This document shows positions 51,351 to 62,044 of a stretch of DNA of 64,000 nucleotides, one piece after another; positions within the stretch are counted from its first letter, which is position 1, and the number at the start of each line of letters is the position of its first letter. This stretch comes from Falsirhodobacter xinxiangensis (lineage in GTDB: Bacteria; Pseudomonadota; Alphaproteobacteria; Rhodobacterales; Rhodobacteraceae), in assembly GCF_004959935.1 (NCBI RefSeq), contig NZ_SMYN01000001.1, forward strand, positions 96,279 to 160,278, read 5' to 3'. The notes below the pieces were generated by a model. It had not been told where the DNA came from. It ran no database searches and saw only the letters and a list, made by a program, of their open reading frames with translations. A program made the translations under genes and the position numbers.

Positions 51351-53621
51351 CTATCGCGCCTTGGCGGTCAATCGGAAAACGGCGTCGGCCAGCGGCTGGT
51401 GGACCGCCCTGCGCCCGCCGATCACCCGATGGCCCAGAAGACCGTTCGGACAGATACGGTCGTCGTCCCAGCCAAGATGGTCCGCCACCGGATAGAGGCA
51501 GACCCCCTCGACCCGCACGCCCCGCGCCCTTGCACGCCGAACCTCGCCGCCCACCCAATCGAGCCATGAGGCCCGCCGCGCGCCTTCGGTCCCCGTTTCG
51601 GCGATCAGCAGCGGGCGGTCGTAACGCGCAGCGACCTCGAACAGCAGGTCGGACAGGGGGGCATAGGATGGGTGGTCGACGTCGATGGGCGGGCCGCCGT
51701 GAATCCACTGGTTGTTGAAGTAGTAATTCACCCCGACGATATCCAAGAGCGAAGGATCGCCCCCGATCTGCGGCCAGATCCGCCCCGAAATCAGATCCAT
51801 CGCCTGAAACTGGGCGTCGTGCCAGCCCTGCGCCTCCCATCGCGGGCGCCCCGCGTGATCGGCGTGGTGAATGGCGATCAGCGGTTCGGCGTGAACGAAG
51901 CGCGCGCGCGGGTCGATCGCGCGCAATTCAGCCATCGCGGCAATCGCGGCGCGGGCAAGCTGGACCTTCAACTCAAACCCCCGCCCGGCGGCGAAGGGGT
52001 TCAGATACTGCGCATCGCCCCCGGCCCACGAAAGGAAGCTGATCTCGTTCACCGGGCACCAGAACGGGACGGCATCCGTGACTTCGCGGTGATGCCGCCC
52101 GACCGCGCGGGCGAAGGCGGCGAAACGGGTGACGAAGCCGGGCGACCAGATGTCCAGATCGTCGGGCCAGCCGTAATGCATCAGATCCCAGATCACCTGC
52201 CTGCCCTGCGCCGCCTCCAGCATCGGCGTCAGCGAGGCGAAATCGTAGCGCCCCGGCGACGGCTCGATCAGGTGCCAGCGAACCGCGTCGCGGCAGGCGC
52301 GGATGCCAAGCCCCGCCAGTTGCGTGTAATCGCCCGCCGCGTGCCTGTCATGCCCCGTGGATGCCAGCAGATCCAGCCGCACCCCATCGCGCCGCCGATG
52401 AGAGGAGCTTTCCCAACCGCCAAGGACGAAACTGTCGAAGGTCGTTGGCGGCGGCGCGGCCTTGCGCTCGGCCAGCACCTCGGCGAACAGCGCCTCCCAT
52501 TGCGGCACCACGGCTTCGGCGGAATAGGTCGCGCGGACATGGGCTTGCAGCCCCTGCCCAAGCCGGGCGCGCAGCGCGGGATCGTCGATCAGGCGGCGCA
52601 TGGCCCCTGCGAAGGCGCCAGGCGCCTCGTGCGGCACGAACATCCCCGTCGCGCCGTCCCGGATCTGCTGAAGCGCGCCGTTGTCGGGCGTCGCGATGAC
52701 CGGCAGCCCCGCCGCCCCGGCTTCGGCGATCACATGCGGCATCCCCTCCCCGCGCGAGAGCCAGCAGAAAACATCCATCGCCGCCATCAGATCCGGCACA
52801 TCCGCCCGGTCGCCGGTGAAGATGACCCGCCCGCCCGCCAAGATGCGAAGCTCCTCGGCATAGTTCGGCATGAAGGCATCCGGCCCACCGACGACGATGA
52901 AGCGTGCGTTCCGATGGGTGGTGGCGACGTCCAAAGCGGCGGCGATGAAATCCTCCACCCGCTTCTTGCGGTCCAGCCGCCCGACCCAGCCGATCAGAAC
53001 CTCGTCCGGGGCGATGCCAAGGGCCGCGCGCATCGGCTGGCGCATCGCGGGCGAAAACTCCGTCAGGTCCACCATCGACGGGATTTCTACCGCATGATCC
53101 GCCCGCATCCGCCCCGCCGCTGCCGCGCGGATCGTGTCGCACACCCCGACATAGCGGGTCGTCAGGTGTTTCGGCCCCGCCAGCGCCTCGGACACCAGCC
53201 CGCCATGTTCGATCAGCGGCGGGTGCAGGGCAAGACGGTCCATTGCCGGATAGATGTCGGCCACGTTCTGCGACGAGATCACGATATCAGCACCCGCGAT
53301 CCGGCGGCGCAGGTAATCCACCGTCTCGTCGAACCCGAGCGTATAGGCCGCCGTATCCACCTCCACCCCAAGGGCGCGAAGCTGCTCGTGACTTTGATCC
53401 GGCATTCCGTCCTTGCGGAAACAGGGCAGGACGGTGATGCGGTAACGGCTGGGGTCCAGCGTCCGCGCCAGAAGGCGGGCCTCCGTCTCCTCGCCGCCCA
53501 CGACCAGCCATGCAAAGACCCAAAGAATGCGGATCTTGCCCGCATCGGGGTGCGGTTCGGGAAAGGCGCCCGCAGCAAGGGCAGCGACGGCGCGGCGGTC
53601 CTCGGCCTCGCGCTCCGTCAT
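51351..53621 (-). CDS. Glycosyltransferase (GT4) fused to a GH-A glycosidase-like domain
   Basis: A 756-residue two-domain protein. The GT4 part (about 25-390) has the donor-binding IGWVGRLDRKKRVEDFI and the EGMPHVIAEAGAAGLPVIA motif. The C-terminal part (about 405-756) looks like a TIM-barrel glycosidase of clan GH-A: the acid/base Glu526 is in CPVNEISF and the nucleophile Glu675 in IAETGTEG, both present. One chain could transfer and trim a glycan, or the GH part may be an inverting helper. The start at 53621 overlaps the dehydrogenase stop by ATGA; the long upstream extension is shadow sequence. Confidence 0.8.
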   Translation of the reverse strand: MTEREAEDRRAVAALAAGAFPEPHPDAGKIRILWVFAWLVVGGEETEARLLARTLDPSRYRITVLPCFRKDGMPDQSHEQLRALGVEVDTAAYTLGFDETVDYLRRRIAGADIVISSQNVADIYPAMDRLALHPPLIEHGGLVSEALAGPKHLTTRYVGVCDTIRAAAAGRMRADHAVEIPSMVDLTEFSPAMRQPMRAALGIAPDEVLIGWVGRLDRKKRVEDFIAAALDVATTHRNARFIVVGGPDAFMPNYAEELRILAGGRVIFTGDRADVPDLMAAMDVFCWLSRGEGMPHVIAEAGAAGLPVIATPDNGALQQIRDGATGMFVPHEAPGAFAGAMRRLIDDPALRARLGQGLQAHVRATYSAEAVVPQWEALFAEVLAERKAAPPPTTFDSFVLGGWESSSHRRRDGVRLDLLASTGHDRHAAGDYTQLAGLGIRACRDAVRWHLIEPSPGRYDFASLTPMLEAAQGRQVIWDLMHYGWPDDLDIWSPGFVTRFAAFARAVGRHHREVTDAVPFWCPVNEISFLSWAGGDAQYLNPFAAGRGFELKVQLARAAIAAMAELRAIDPRARFVHAEPLIAIHHADHAGRPRWEAQGWHDAQFQAMDLISGRIWPQIGGDPSLLDIVGVNYYFNNQWIHGGPPIDVDHPSYAPLSDLLFEVAARYDRPLLIAETGTEGARRASWLDWVGGEVRRARARGVRVEGVCLYPVADHLGWDDDRICPNGLLGHRVIGGRRAVHQPLADAVFRLTAKAR

Positions 53622-54700
53622 TTGTGTTCCAGCACGATCTGAAGGAATTCGGGGCGATCGCGCACCAGGTGACGCAGGAAGTCCGGCGCCTCGTCGAAGG
53701 GCACGACATGCGTGATCATGTGCCGCCGGATCGCCTCGCCTTCGGTCGCCAGCAGGTCCAGCGTTTCCTGCGCAAGCCGCCGCTGATTCCACGCAGGGGC
53801 CAGCGGACGCGGCATCCGCCCGATCTGGGCGCAGCGGATCGACAGGCCGTTGTGATGGAATTCCTCGCCCAGCCGGGCGCCGTCCAGCCCGCCTTGATAG
53901 AAGGCCAGATCGATCACCACCCCCTGCGGCGCCAGCGACCGCAGGGCCAGATGCAGGCTGTGCGAATGGGCGCGGGTCTGGAACACGATTTCGGCCCCGT
54001 GACCCCAGCGGGATTTGGCGTGCTGCCACGCCTCCTCCTCGCCCATCGCATCGAACCCCATGCGGCGCGCCAGATCCTGACGCCAGCCGGACGGATCGAC
54101 GACCACCACCTCGGACGCCCCCGCGCGGCGGGCGAACAGGGCGCAGAACAGCCCCACCGTGCCGCCGCCCCAGACCAGCACGGGCCGCCCCGCAACACCC
54201 GCGCCCAGATGGGGAACCGCCGCGCCGAACTGTTCGGCATCGGCGTGAAGGATGCCGTTCGCCGCGATCGGTCCCATCTGTGCCACGAAGATGCCCAGCA
54301 TCGGGTCCAGATCGCCGATTTTCACCAGCAGGTCGTGATCGGGATTCGCGGTATGCCCGGTCTTGTGGCCGAAGGTTGTCGCCAGCACCTCGCCATTCGC
54401 AAAGCCGCGCGCCCGCGCGTCGATCACCCGCGCGACCTCCATATAGCCAAGGAAGTTCACCGGGTAATGCGCCGAAGCCTCGCCCGGAACGAAGACGCCG
54501 CGCCCCGCGTCCCATCGGCTGTGCAGATAGGGATTGGTGCCCTTCATGAAGGTCAGTTCGGTCCCGGCGCTGATCCCGGTGAACATCAGGTCAAGGCGCA
54601 ACTGCCCGTCGCCCGCCGGGGCTTCGTCATATTCGAAGAAATATGGCTCGTTCGGACGCTCTATTCCCAGCGATCGGATGCGGCGGTGCTGATGCGGCAT
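53618..54700 (-). CDS. Zinc-type alcohol dehydrogenase superfamily (MDR) oxidoreductase
   Basis: A 360-residue MDR protein. The N-terminal substrate domain carries MFTGISAGTELTFMKG and the NAD fold has VLVWGGGTVGLFCALFARRAGASEVVVVD. The usual zinc-ligand Cys pattern is not obvious. Relatives in polysaccharide loci are paired with Gfo/Idh proteins, as here. Its reaction is likely oxidation of a sugar or sugar-like alcohol. Overlaps the GT4-GH gene by 4 bp; 10 nt from the GT4-Idh gene. Confidence 0.82.
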   Translation of the reverse strand: MPHQHRRIRSLGIERPNEPYFFEYDEAPAGDGQLRLDLMFTGISAGTELTFMKGTNPYLHSRWDAGRGVFVPGEASAHYPVNFLGYMEVARVIDARARGFANGEVLATTFGHKTGHTANPDHDLLVKIGDLDPMLGIFVAQMGPIAANGILHADAEQFGAAVPHLGAGVAGRPVLVWGGGTVGLFCALFARRAGASEVVVVDPSGWRQDLARRMGFDAMGEEEAWQHAKSRWGHGAEIVFQTRAHSHSLHLALRSLAPQGVVIDLAFYQGGLDGARLGEEFHHNGLSIRCAQIGRMPRPLAPAWNQRRLAQETLDLLATEGEAIRRHMITHVVPFDEAPDFLRHLVRDRPEFLQIVLEHK

Positions 54701-54710
54701 GGCGGGGCAC

Positions 54711-56753
54711 CTACGAAGCGGCAGCGCGAAAAAAGGGCTGCGGGTTCGACCGCAGCACCTCCATCTTCACCGGCGCACCCGAGGCTGCCGATTTCGAGAT
54801 GGCCAGCGCCACGCGATGCGTCTGAAGCGCCTCGGCATAGGGGCAGCGGATGCGGTTCTCGCGCCCCTGCACGGCGTCGATGAAGTCGCGGTCCTGCCGC
54901 CAGACGGGGTCACCCTCGGCACGGCGGACGGGACGGCCCCGGCCCACATCGACCATGATGTCGTGATCCGTGATCTCCAGCGCCAGCGCATCGGCGAAGA
55001 CATGCAGTCCGATGCGGTGGTTCCAGCGCAGGATGCAGGTGGCCGACAGGTTGGCGATGGCACCCCCGGCAAAGCGCAACGTCGCCGTGGTCGCTGTCGG
55101 GACGTCCAGCCCGTAGAAATCCTCGCGGCGCCTCGACGCGGCAATCCCGTAAACCTCGGTCACATCCCCGGCCAGAAAGCGCGCAAGGTCGATGATATGC
55201 GTCGCCTGTTCGACCACCTGCCCGCCCGAGCCATCCTCGCGCCACCACCATTGTGGCGGCGGGGTCTGGTCCAGCCAGAAGCCGGTCATCAGATGGGCCG
55301 GGTTCCGCGCCAGTTCCGCCCGCGCCGCATCCACGGTGTCGAGGTAGCGCCAGTGATAGCCGACAGCCGTCACGAGGCCCGCGGCTTCCACCTCGGCAGC
55401 AATCTCCTCGGCCAGCGTCAGATCCAGCGACAACGGCTTTTCGACGAAGAAGGGCAGACCGCGCGTGATGCAGGCACGCTCGATCTCTCCATGCGCGAAG
55501 GGCGGCACGCAGATGAAGACGGCGTCCAGTTCGGCCGCTTCCAGCATGGCGGCGTGATCGGCGAAGACCGCGGCACCGAAGCGTTTGCCCGCGTCTTCGG
55601 CACGGGGTGTGTCGGGATCGGCGATGGCGGTGATTGCCACGTCCTCCATCTGCTCCAGCACTCCGAAATGGCGGTGCGCGATGCCGCCAGCGCCGATGAA
55701 GCCCAGCCGTGTCGTCATGGATTGCGTCCTCGTCTTCTGAAGCCTGTGGAAAAGCCGTTCCGTTTCTGCCGCCATGCGGGCCGCGGTGAAGCGGTCCGCA
55801 AACCGCTGCCGCTGATGCGCCGCGACGCGCGCGCGGTCCTCGGGCTTGCCCAGCGCATCCGCCAGCGCCGCTGCAAGCGCGCGGCGGTCGCCGGGTGGGA
55901 CCAGCCACGGGTGATCCTCGCCCAGCGCCTCGACCACGCCGCCGATCCGGGTCGCGACGACCGGGCAGCCAAGCGCCATCGCCTCCAGCACCACCAGCGG
56001 CAGCCCCTCGAATGCCGAAGGCAGGACCAGCACATCGGCCCCGGCCATCAGCGCGGGGATGTCGTCGCGATGGCCCAGAAGCTCGGCGTTCAGGCCAAGC
56101 CTCGCGATACGCCGCCGGATCGCAGCTTCCTCGGGCCCGGTTCCGGCAAGACGCAGACGCACGTTGCCGGGCAGCCGCGCCATGGCAGCGAGCAGGACGC
56201 GGTGGTTCTTCTGCGGGGTCAGGCGGGCGACGCACAGCAAGCCGCCAGCGTCGTCCCCATCGGCCGGCACGGGCGGCGCAATGCCATTGGCAATGGCGGT
56301 CAAGGGCAGGTTCGGGCGCATCGCGGAAAGCACGGACCGCCATGTGCGCTCCGACCCTTCGCTGACGGTGATGACCGCATCCGTATCCGCCAACGCGGCG
56401 GCATAGGCAGCGATCTGGCCCGGATCGGTCAGGAGCCAAGGCAGATGCTCGGTCCGCACGACGACGGCCCCTGCGGCGCGGGCGATGGCGCAAAGGCCAT
56501 GCCCCTCCCATCCGATCCCGGCATGGATGTTGATCAGCGGCGCATGGGCGAAGGCGCGGTGCCAGCCACCCTCGGCCACCACTGCGGCGATCACCCCCTG
56601 CCCCACCGCCTCGGTCACCAGCGCGCGGCCCAAGGCGTGATCGGGGAACAACAGCCGTACGGAGCCGCGCGGAAGCGCCGCCGCAAGGGTCAGCATCATG
56701 CGCCCGACGCCCGACGGCTCGGCGCTGTCGGTTGCGAGGATGCGGGGGATCAA
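54711..56753 (-). CDS. Glycosyltransferase (GT4) fused to a Gfo/Idh/MocA oxidoreductase
   Basis: A 680-residue fusion. The N-terminal GT4 part (about 1-340) has FEGLPLVVLEAMALGCPVVATRIGG. The C-terminal oxidoreductase (346-680) begins MTTRLGFIGAGGIAHRH (dinucleotide fold) and contains the EKPLS motif with the catalytic Lys. No stop lies between them; an internal ATG at 55718 could also start the oxidoreductase alone. The likely start is TTG 56753, overlapping the upstream stop (TTGA). The enzyme would oxidise or isomerise a sugar and transfer it, probably for glycan locus 2. Confidence 0.75.
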   Translation of the reverse strand: MIPRILATDSAEPSGVGRMMLTLAAALPRGSVRLLFPDHALGRALVTEAVGQGVIAAVVAEGGWHRAFAHAPLINIHAGIGWEGHGLCAIARAAGAVVVRTEHLPWLLTDPGQIAAYAAALADTDAVITVSEGSERTWRSVLSAMRPNLPLTAIANGIAPPVPADGDDAGGLLCVARLTPQKNHRVLLAAMARLPGNVRLRLAGTGPEEAAIRRRIARLGLNAELLGHRDDIPALMAGADVLVLPSAFEGLPLVVLEAMALGCPVVATRIGGVVEALGEDHPWLVPPGDRRALAAALADALGKPEDRARVAAHQRQRFADRFTAARMAAETERLFHRLQKTRTQSMTTRLGFIGAGGIAHRHFGVLEQMEDVAITAIADPDTPRAEDAGKRFGAAVFADHAAMLEAAELDAVFICVPPFAHGEIERACITRGLPFFVEKPLSLDLTLAEEIAAEVEAAGLVTAVGYHWRYLDTVDAARAELARNPAHLMTGFWLDQTPPPQWWWREDGSGGQVVEQATHIIDLARFLAGDVTEVYGIAASRRREDFYGLDVPTATTATLRFAGGAIANLSATCILRWNHRIGLHVFADALALEITDHDIMVDVGRGRPVRRAEGDPVWRQDRDFIDAVQGRENRIRCPYAEALQTHRVALAISKSAASGAPVKMEVLRSNPQPFFRAAAS

Positions 56754-57907
56754 GTCCGAACCCGTGCCGCGATCTCCGCCACTGCCCAGCCGGGGCGGCG
56801 CGCCTTGCGGATACGCGCAAGATGAGCGTTCATCGCGGCAAAGGTCGCATCCCAGCTTTGCCCCGCCAGCAGTCCATCCGCCGCGTCGCGGGGGCACGGA
56901 TGGGCCAGTGCCGCATCGCAGGCGGCGATGAATGCGTCGACCCCCTCCTCGATCCGCACTGCGTCAAGGCCCGCGTAATGGCGCACCACGTCGCGCACGG
57001 GGGTCGAGACGACCTGCCGCCCCGCCGCAAGGTATTCCAGCGTCTTCGTCGGGCTGATGAAGCGGGTCGCCTCGTTGATGGCGAAGGGCATCAGCGCCAG
57101 ATCCCATCCGGCGATGTATCGCGGCAGGTCGGCATAGTCCTTCTGCCCCAGCCAATGGATGTTCGGGGTCCGCGGCAGATCGGCGGGCGACAGCTTGACC
57201 ACCGGCCCCACCATCACGATCTGCCAATCGGGGCGCAGCAATGCCATCTGCCGGATCAGGTCCAGATCCAGCCGCTCGTCCACCACGCCGTAATATCCCA
57301 ACCGCGGATTGGCGATCCCGGCCTGATCCGCCGGGTCCGGCAAGCCATCCCGCGCGGCGCGGAAATGCGCGGCATCCACGCTGGAGGGGAAAGGATGGAT
57401 GTCGGAATGCGCGCCGCGCTTCGCCTCGAAGATGCTGTGCCCGCCGGTGAAGACCAGATCGGCATGGGCGATCAGCGCCGCCTCGTTCCGTGCCAGATCC
57501 GGCGGGGCGAAGCGGAAGCCCGACAATTCGTCCATGCAATCATAAACGATGGCTGACGCCGCCACATGCGCGGCGAAGGGCCACATCTGCGGGGTATAGA
57601 ACCACATGACCGGCAGCGTGATTCCGGTGATCGCCAGAAACTGATCCAGCAGCCGCGTCAACGTCTCTTGTTGCGGCATCCCATGCGGCACGCGCGGGCG
57701 GATGGATTGCACCGACGTGCCGTCGAAGGCGTGAAACTCCAGATAGGGGAGATGGTGGTCGGTGGGGATCGCCTCTTCCCAGAACCAGACGGGGCGTTCC
57801 GCGGCAAAGCGGGACATCAGGTGCTGCGGGCGTTGCAGCACGAAATCCCACCGCAGATGCGAAAAGCAGATCAGCGGCACGGGCTGTTCGGTTTGCAACA
57901 CGTTCAT
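56750..57907 (-). CDS. Glycosyltransferase, GT-B fold
   Basis: A 385-residue GT-B enzyme. The N-terminal part has PLICFSHLRWDFVLQRPQHLMSRFA, seen in glycosyltransferases near UDP-galactopyranose mutase genes. The donor domain has YYGVVDERLDLDLI, NIHWLGQKDYADLP and SPTKTLEYLAAGRQVVST. The start at 57907 overlaps the preceding stop by ATGA. No signal peptide. Sugar and acceptor are unknown. Confidence 0.82.
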   Translation of the reverse strand: MNVLQTEQPVPLICFSHLRWDFVLQRPQHLMSRFAAERPVWFWEEAIPTDHHLPYLEFHAFDGTSVQSIRPRVPHGMPQQETLTRLLDQFLAITGITLPVMWFYTPQMWPFAAHVAASAIVYDCMDELSGFRFAPPDLARNEAALIAHADLVFTGGHSIFEAKRGAHSDIHPFPSSVDAAHFRAARDGLPDPADQAGIANPRLGYYGVVDERLDLDLIRQMALLRPDWQIVMVGPVVKLSPADLPRTPNIHWLGQKDYADLPRYIAGWDLALMPFAINEATRFISPTKTLEYLAAGRQVVSTPVRDVVRHYAGLDAVRIEEGVDAFIAACDAALAHPCPRDAADGLLAGQSWDATFAAMNAHLARIRKARRPGWAVAEIAARVRT

Positions 57908-59043
57908 GCGTCGACCCTTTTTCTCGCTTTTGCCTGTTCGATCGCCCCGGCCAGCCGCCGGACCGAATGTGGCCATGTCCAATGCGACCTAACCACGCTC
58001 CGCGGGTCATACCGCCCCGCCGTTTGGATCAGCCGATCCAGCGCGGCGGGAAACTCCGCCTCGGTTGCGATCATCCCGGTATCCTCGCGGATATACTGCC
58101 GCCCGCAGACCAGCCCCGCATTGACCAGAACCGGCAACCCGGCCAGCATGTATTCCGTCAGGATCGCAGGGGCGCCGTCTTCCACCCCGCAAACCACGCC
58201 GACGCGCGCGCGGTTCATCAGCGCGTTGACCCCTGCGTGATCCACCGGACCGACCCAATCGACCTGCAACCCCCGCCGCATCGCTTCGGCCTGCAATTCG
58301 CCGGTCATGTGGCCATAGCCGACGACGCAAAGCGCGCGGTGATGCGGTGCAAGCGCGTCCAGAAGCAGGTCGTGCCGCTTGTAGGGCTGGGTCGCGGCGA
58401 CATAGACGACGTCGTAATCCTTGGTCGCCCCAGTGGGAAAGAATGTCCGGTCCGAGGCGAACTCCGGCCCGATGGGCAGCACGAGGCACAGCGCGTCGGG
58501 GTGGCGCGCGCGGATCTCGTCCGATTGCCATTCCGCGCCTGTCAGGAACAGATCGACATGGCGGCTGATCTCGGGCGGTATCCGCAAGGCCGGCGCGTCG
58601 ATGGAATTGTAGATGCGGATGCTGGAGGCGCAGGCCGCAAGAATACGCTCCTCCACGCCCAGCCCCCAGACACACAGGATCTCGGGCGGGCCATGCACGG
58701 CAATCCGCGCCAATGCGTCAACCGATCGAAAAGGGGCCGGACCATCGGCGCGAAGCGTGCGATAGACGATCCCGCCCAGCCCCGCAGCGCCGCCGATATC
58801 GCGGGCCGCGTCATCCCCCGCGAAACGCCAGACCTCGGCGGTGTCGGCCAGCCCCGCCGCGACGCAGGCCAGCGGCAGGCGTTCCAGATACCCGCCGACC
58901 ACCTCCACCGCAGCCGGGCCGGGCAATGTCACCGCGAGCCAGTCCCCGCGCGCGGCGTCCATATCCAAAGGCGATTCCAAAGACGGCTGCGGGTCGCAGA
59001 AATCAGACACTGCCACGATGCGCCGCGTCATCTTGCCATCCAT
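57904..59043 (-). CDS. Glycosyltransferase-like protein, GT-B fold
   Basis: A 379-residue protein. The C-terminal half resembles GT4: DVVYVAATQPYKRHDLLLDAL, VDWVGPVDHAGVNALMNRARVGVV and GAPAILTEYMLAGLPVLVN. The N-terminal half is poorly conserved. The start could be 59043 or ATG 59031, the latter having GGATGG upstream. First gene of the five-gene minus-strand unit; it diverges from glf. Confidence 0.7.
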   Translation of the reverse strand: MDGKMTRRIVAVSDFCDPQPSLESPLDMDAARGDWLAVTLPGPAAVEVVGGYLERLPLACVAAGLADTAEVWRFAGDDAARDIGGAAGLGGIVYRTLRADGPAPFRSVDALARIAVHGPPEILCVWGLGVEERILAACASSIRIYNSIDAPALRIPPEISRHVDLFLTGAEWQSDEIRARHPDALCLVLPIGPEFASDRTFFPTGATKDYDVVYVAATQPYKRHDLLLDALAPHHRALCVVGYGHMTGELQAEAMRRGLQVDWVGPVDHAGVNALMNRARVGVVCGVEDGAPAILTEYMLAGLPVLVNAGLVCGRQYIREDTGMIATEAEFPAALDRLIQTAGRYDPRSVVRSHWTWPHSVRRLAGAIEQAKARKRVDA

Positions 59044-59119
59044 TCCGAGGAGAGGTCACGGCGGATGCCGCGCCTATTGGCCGTTGAACCGCATCGAAGG
59101 TCGAATGTTCCCGCCGTGA

Positions 59120-60319
<1,200 letters not shown>

Positions 60320-60396
60320 CGGGCGACGGAACCGGCGCGCGGTTGTCAGGTTGTCATATGAACGGAGGGCGGAGACGCCCGTAAACGGAGATTGTC

Positions 60397-61500
60397 GTGG
60401 AAGAACGGAAGGACTGGCATCTGACGGATGCCATACACCACGAACAGGGCCGCGGAGACCCTTTCGCGGCAGCGGTTCGTGCGACGCGGATGCCCATGAT
60501 CATCACGGACCCCAAGCTTCCCGACAATCCCATCGTCTTTGCCAACGAGGCCTTCCAGAAGCTGACGGGTTATCCCCGCGACGAGTTGCTGGGCCGCAAC
60601 TGCCGGTTCCTGCAAGGCGAGGATACCGACCCTGACGCCGTGGATGCCATCCGCCGGGCCATCGCCCGCGGCGAGGATATTGCGCTGGATCTCTTGAATT
60701 ACCGCAAGGACGGATCGGCGTTCTGGAACGCGCTCTATCTCAGCCCGGTCAAGGATGACCAAGGGCGGATACAGTTCTTCTTCGCCTCGCAGCTGGATGT
60801 GACGGCACGCATCGACGCTCACTCCCGCGTCGCCCGCCAGAAGGAACGCGTCGAGGCAGAGGTCGAAAAGCGCACCGCCGACCTGCGCGCCGCGCTTGAG
60901 GCGCAGAAGCTGCTGCTGCACGAGGTCGATCACCGCGTGAAGAACAACATGACGATGATCGGCTCCATCCTGCGGCTGCAAATGCGCGAGATCGAGGACC
61001 CGAGGACGGTTGAACGGCTCCGCGCGATGATGGAACGCATCGACGCGCTGGCGACCGTTCACCGCAGGCTCTACCAATCCGACAACGTCGTGCGGTTCGA
61101 CATCGGCGCCTATGCCGCCAACCTTGCCGGGGATCTGGTTCAGGCAGCCGATGACCGCGACATCGGCCTCGTGGCCGACCTGAAGCGCGCCGAAGTGTCG
61201 CCAGGCCAGGCTTCGGCGCTGGGCCTGATCGTGAACGAAATCCTGACCAACACCATCCGACACTCCTTCCGGCCCGGTGACAGCGGGCAGATCGGCATCC
61301 ACGCCCGGACCGAAGGTGGCCGCGTCCGGCTGGTCATTTCCGACGACAGCACCGGAGGAACCTTCGGTGATCAGCCCCCTTCCGGTCTGGGCGGTATCAT
61401 CATCAACCGTCTGTCCAGACAGGTGGCGACAGAGGTCACCTGGGCGACCGATGCCTCTGGCACGCGCGTCGATCTTTCCATCAATGTGGAGGCCCCATGA
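60397..61500 (+). CDS. LOV-domain blue-light sensor histidine kinase (HisKA_2 type)
   Basis: A 367-residue soluble kinase. The LOV domain (about 22-140) has the flavin-binding GRNCRFLQG with Cys69. A coiled helix (about 140-170) leads to the HisKA_2 region with HEVDHRVKNNM; His179 is the likely phospho-acceptor. The ATPase part (about 255-365) has GLIVNEILTNTIRHSF. This is the LovK layout known from alphaproteobacteria, where it feeds the general stress response. Overlaps the receiver gene by ATGA. Confidence 0.9.
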   Translation: MEERKDWHLTDAIHHEQGRGDPFAAAVRATRMPMIITDPKLPDNPIVFANEAFQKLTGYPRDELLGRNCRFLQGEDTDPDAVDAIRRAIARGEDIALDLLNYRKDGSAFWNALYLSPVKDDQGRIQFFFASQLDVTARIDAHSRVARQKERVEAEVEKRTADLRAALEAQKLLLHEVDHRVKNNMTMIGSILRLQMREIEDPRTVERLRAMMERIDALATVHRRLYQSDNVVRFDIGAYAANLAGDLVQAADDRDIGLVADLKRAEVSPGQASALGLIVNEILTNTIRHSFRPGDSGQIGIHARTEGGRVRLVISDDSTGGTFGDQPPSGLGGIIINRLSRQVATEVTWATDASGTRVDLSINVEAP

Positions 61501-61949
61501 AACGTCATCCCGGCCCGCTGGATTTCCTTGTCGTCGAGGATGAGCCGCTGATCTCCATGGATATCGAACTGATGGTAGAGGATGCTGGGCACCGCGTCAT
61601 GGCAACCGCTGTCGCACTGGACGAGGTGGAAGCCATCCCGGACGACCAGACCCCCAACGTGGCGTTGGTCGACATGCATCTGGCGCGCGGCAGCTTCGGG
61701 CTGGAGGTCAGCGATTACATCCGCGCGCGTTGGCCGGACACGATCATCGTCTTCGTGACCGCGAATGCACGCGAGATTCCCGACGACTTTGCAGGCGCGC
61801 ATGGGCTGATCTCCAAACCCTTCTCCTCGGCCGGGTTCATGGCTGCGATGCAGTATCTGGAAGAAGGGATCTGCGATCCACCTCCCGTGTCGCCCCAGCC
61901 CGGCAGCTTCGTCGCATCGAAGACATTCGCCGAAAGCTGGGAAAGATGA
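61497..61949 (+). CDS. Single-domain response regulator (LovR-like)
   Basis: A 150-residue receiver protein without an output domain. It has the acidic pair in VVEDEP, phospho-acceptor Asp59 in VALVDMHLARG and the conserved Lys107 in LISKPF. It is translationally coupled to the LOV kinase and probably acts as its phosphate sink or partner. A Pro/Ser-rich tail follows residue 125. A cysK remnant on the other strand starts 2 nt after the stop. Confidence 0.88.
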   Translation: MKRHPGPLDFLVVEDEPLISMDIELMVEDAGHRVMATAVALDEVEAIPDDQTPNVALVDMHLARGSFGLEVSDYIRARWPDTIIVFVTANAREIPDDFAGAHGLISKPFSSAGFMAAMQYLEEGICDPPPVSPQPGSFVASKTFAESWER

Positions 61950-61950
61950 C

Positions 61951-62040
61951 TCATCCCGCTGCGAAGGCCGCCGCCCCGAGATAGCGTTCGGCGCTGTCGG
62001 GCAGGATCGCGACGATGGTCTTGCCCGTAAATTCCGGCCA
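61951..62040 (-). pseudogene. cysK 3' remnant
   Basis: On the minus strand the last 28 codons or so encode PEFTGKTIVAILPDSAERYLG, the characteristic C-terminus of cysteine synthase A. Sequence upstream switches at once to transposase-derived sequence. The rest of the gene is gone from this window. Confidence 0.8.
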
Positions 62041-62044
62041 GCAC

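Noticed and set aside
53622..54515. N-terminal extension of the GT4-GH protein
   Set aside because: The extra residues overlap the dehydrogenase gene in another frame and are not protein-like; the ATGA start at 53621 is natural.
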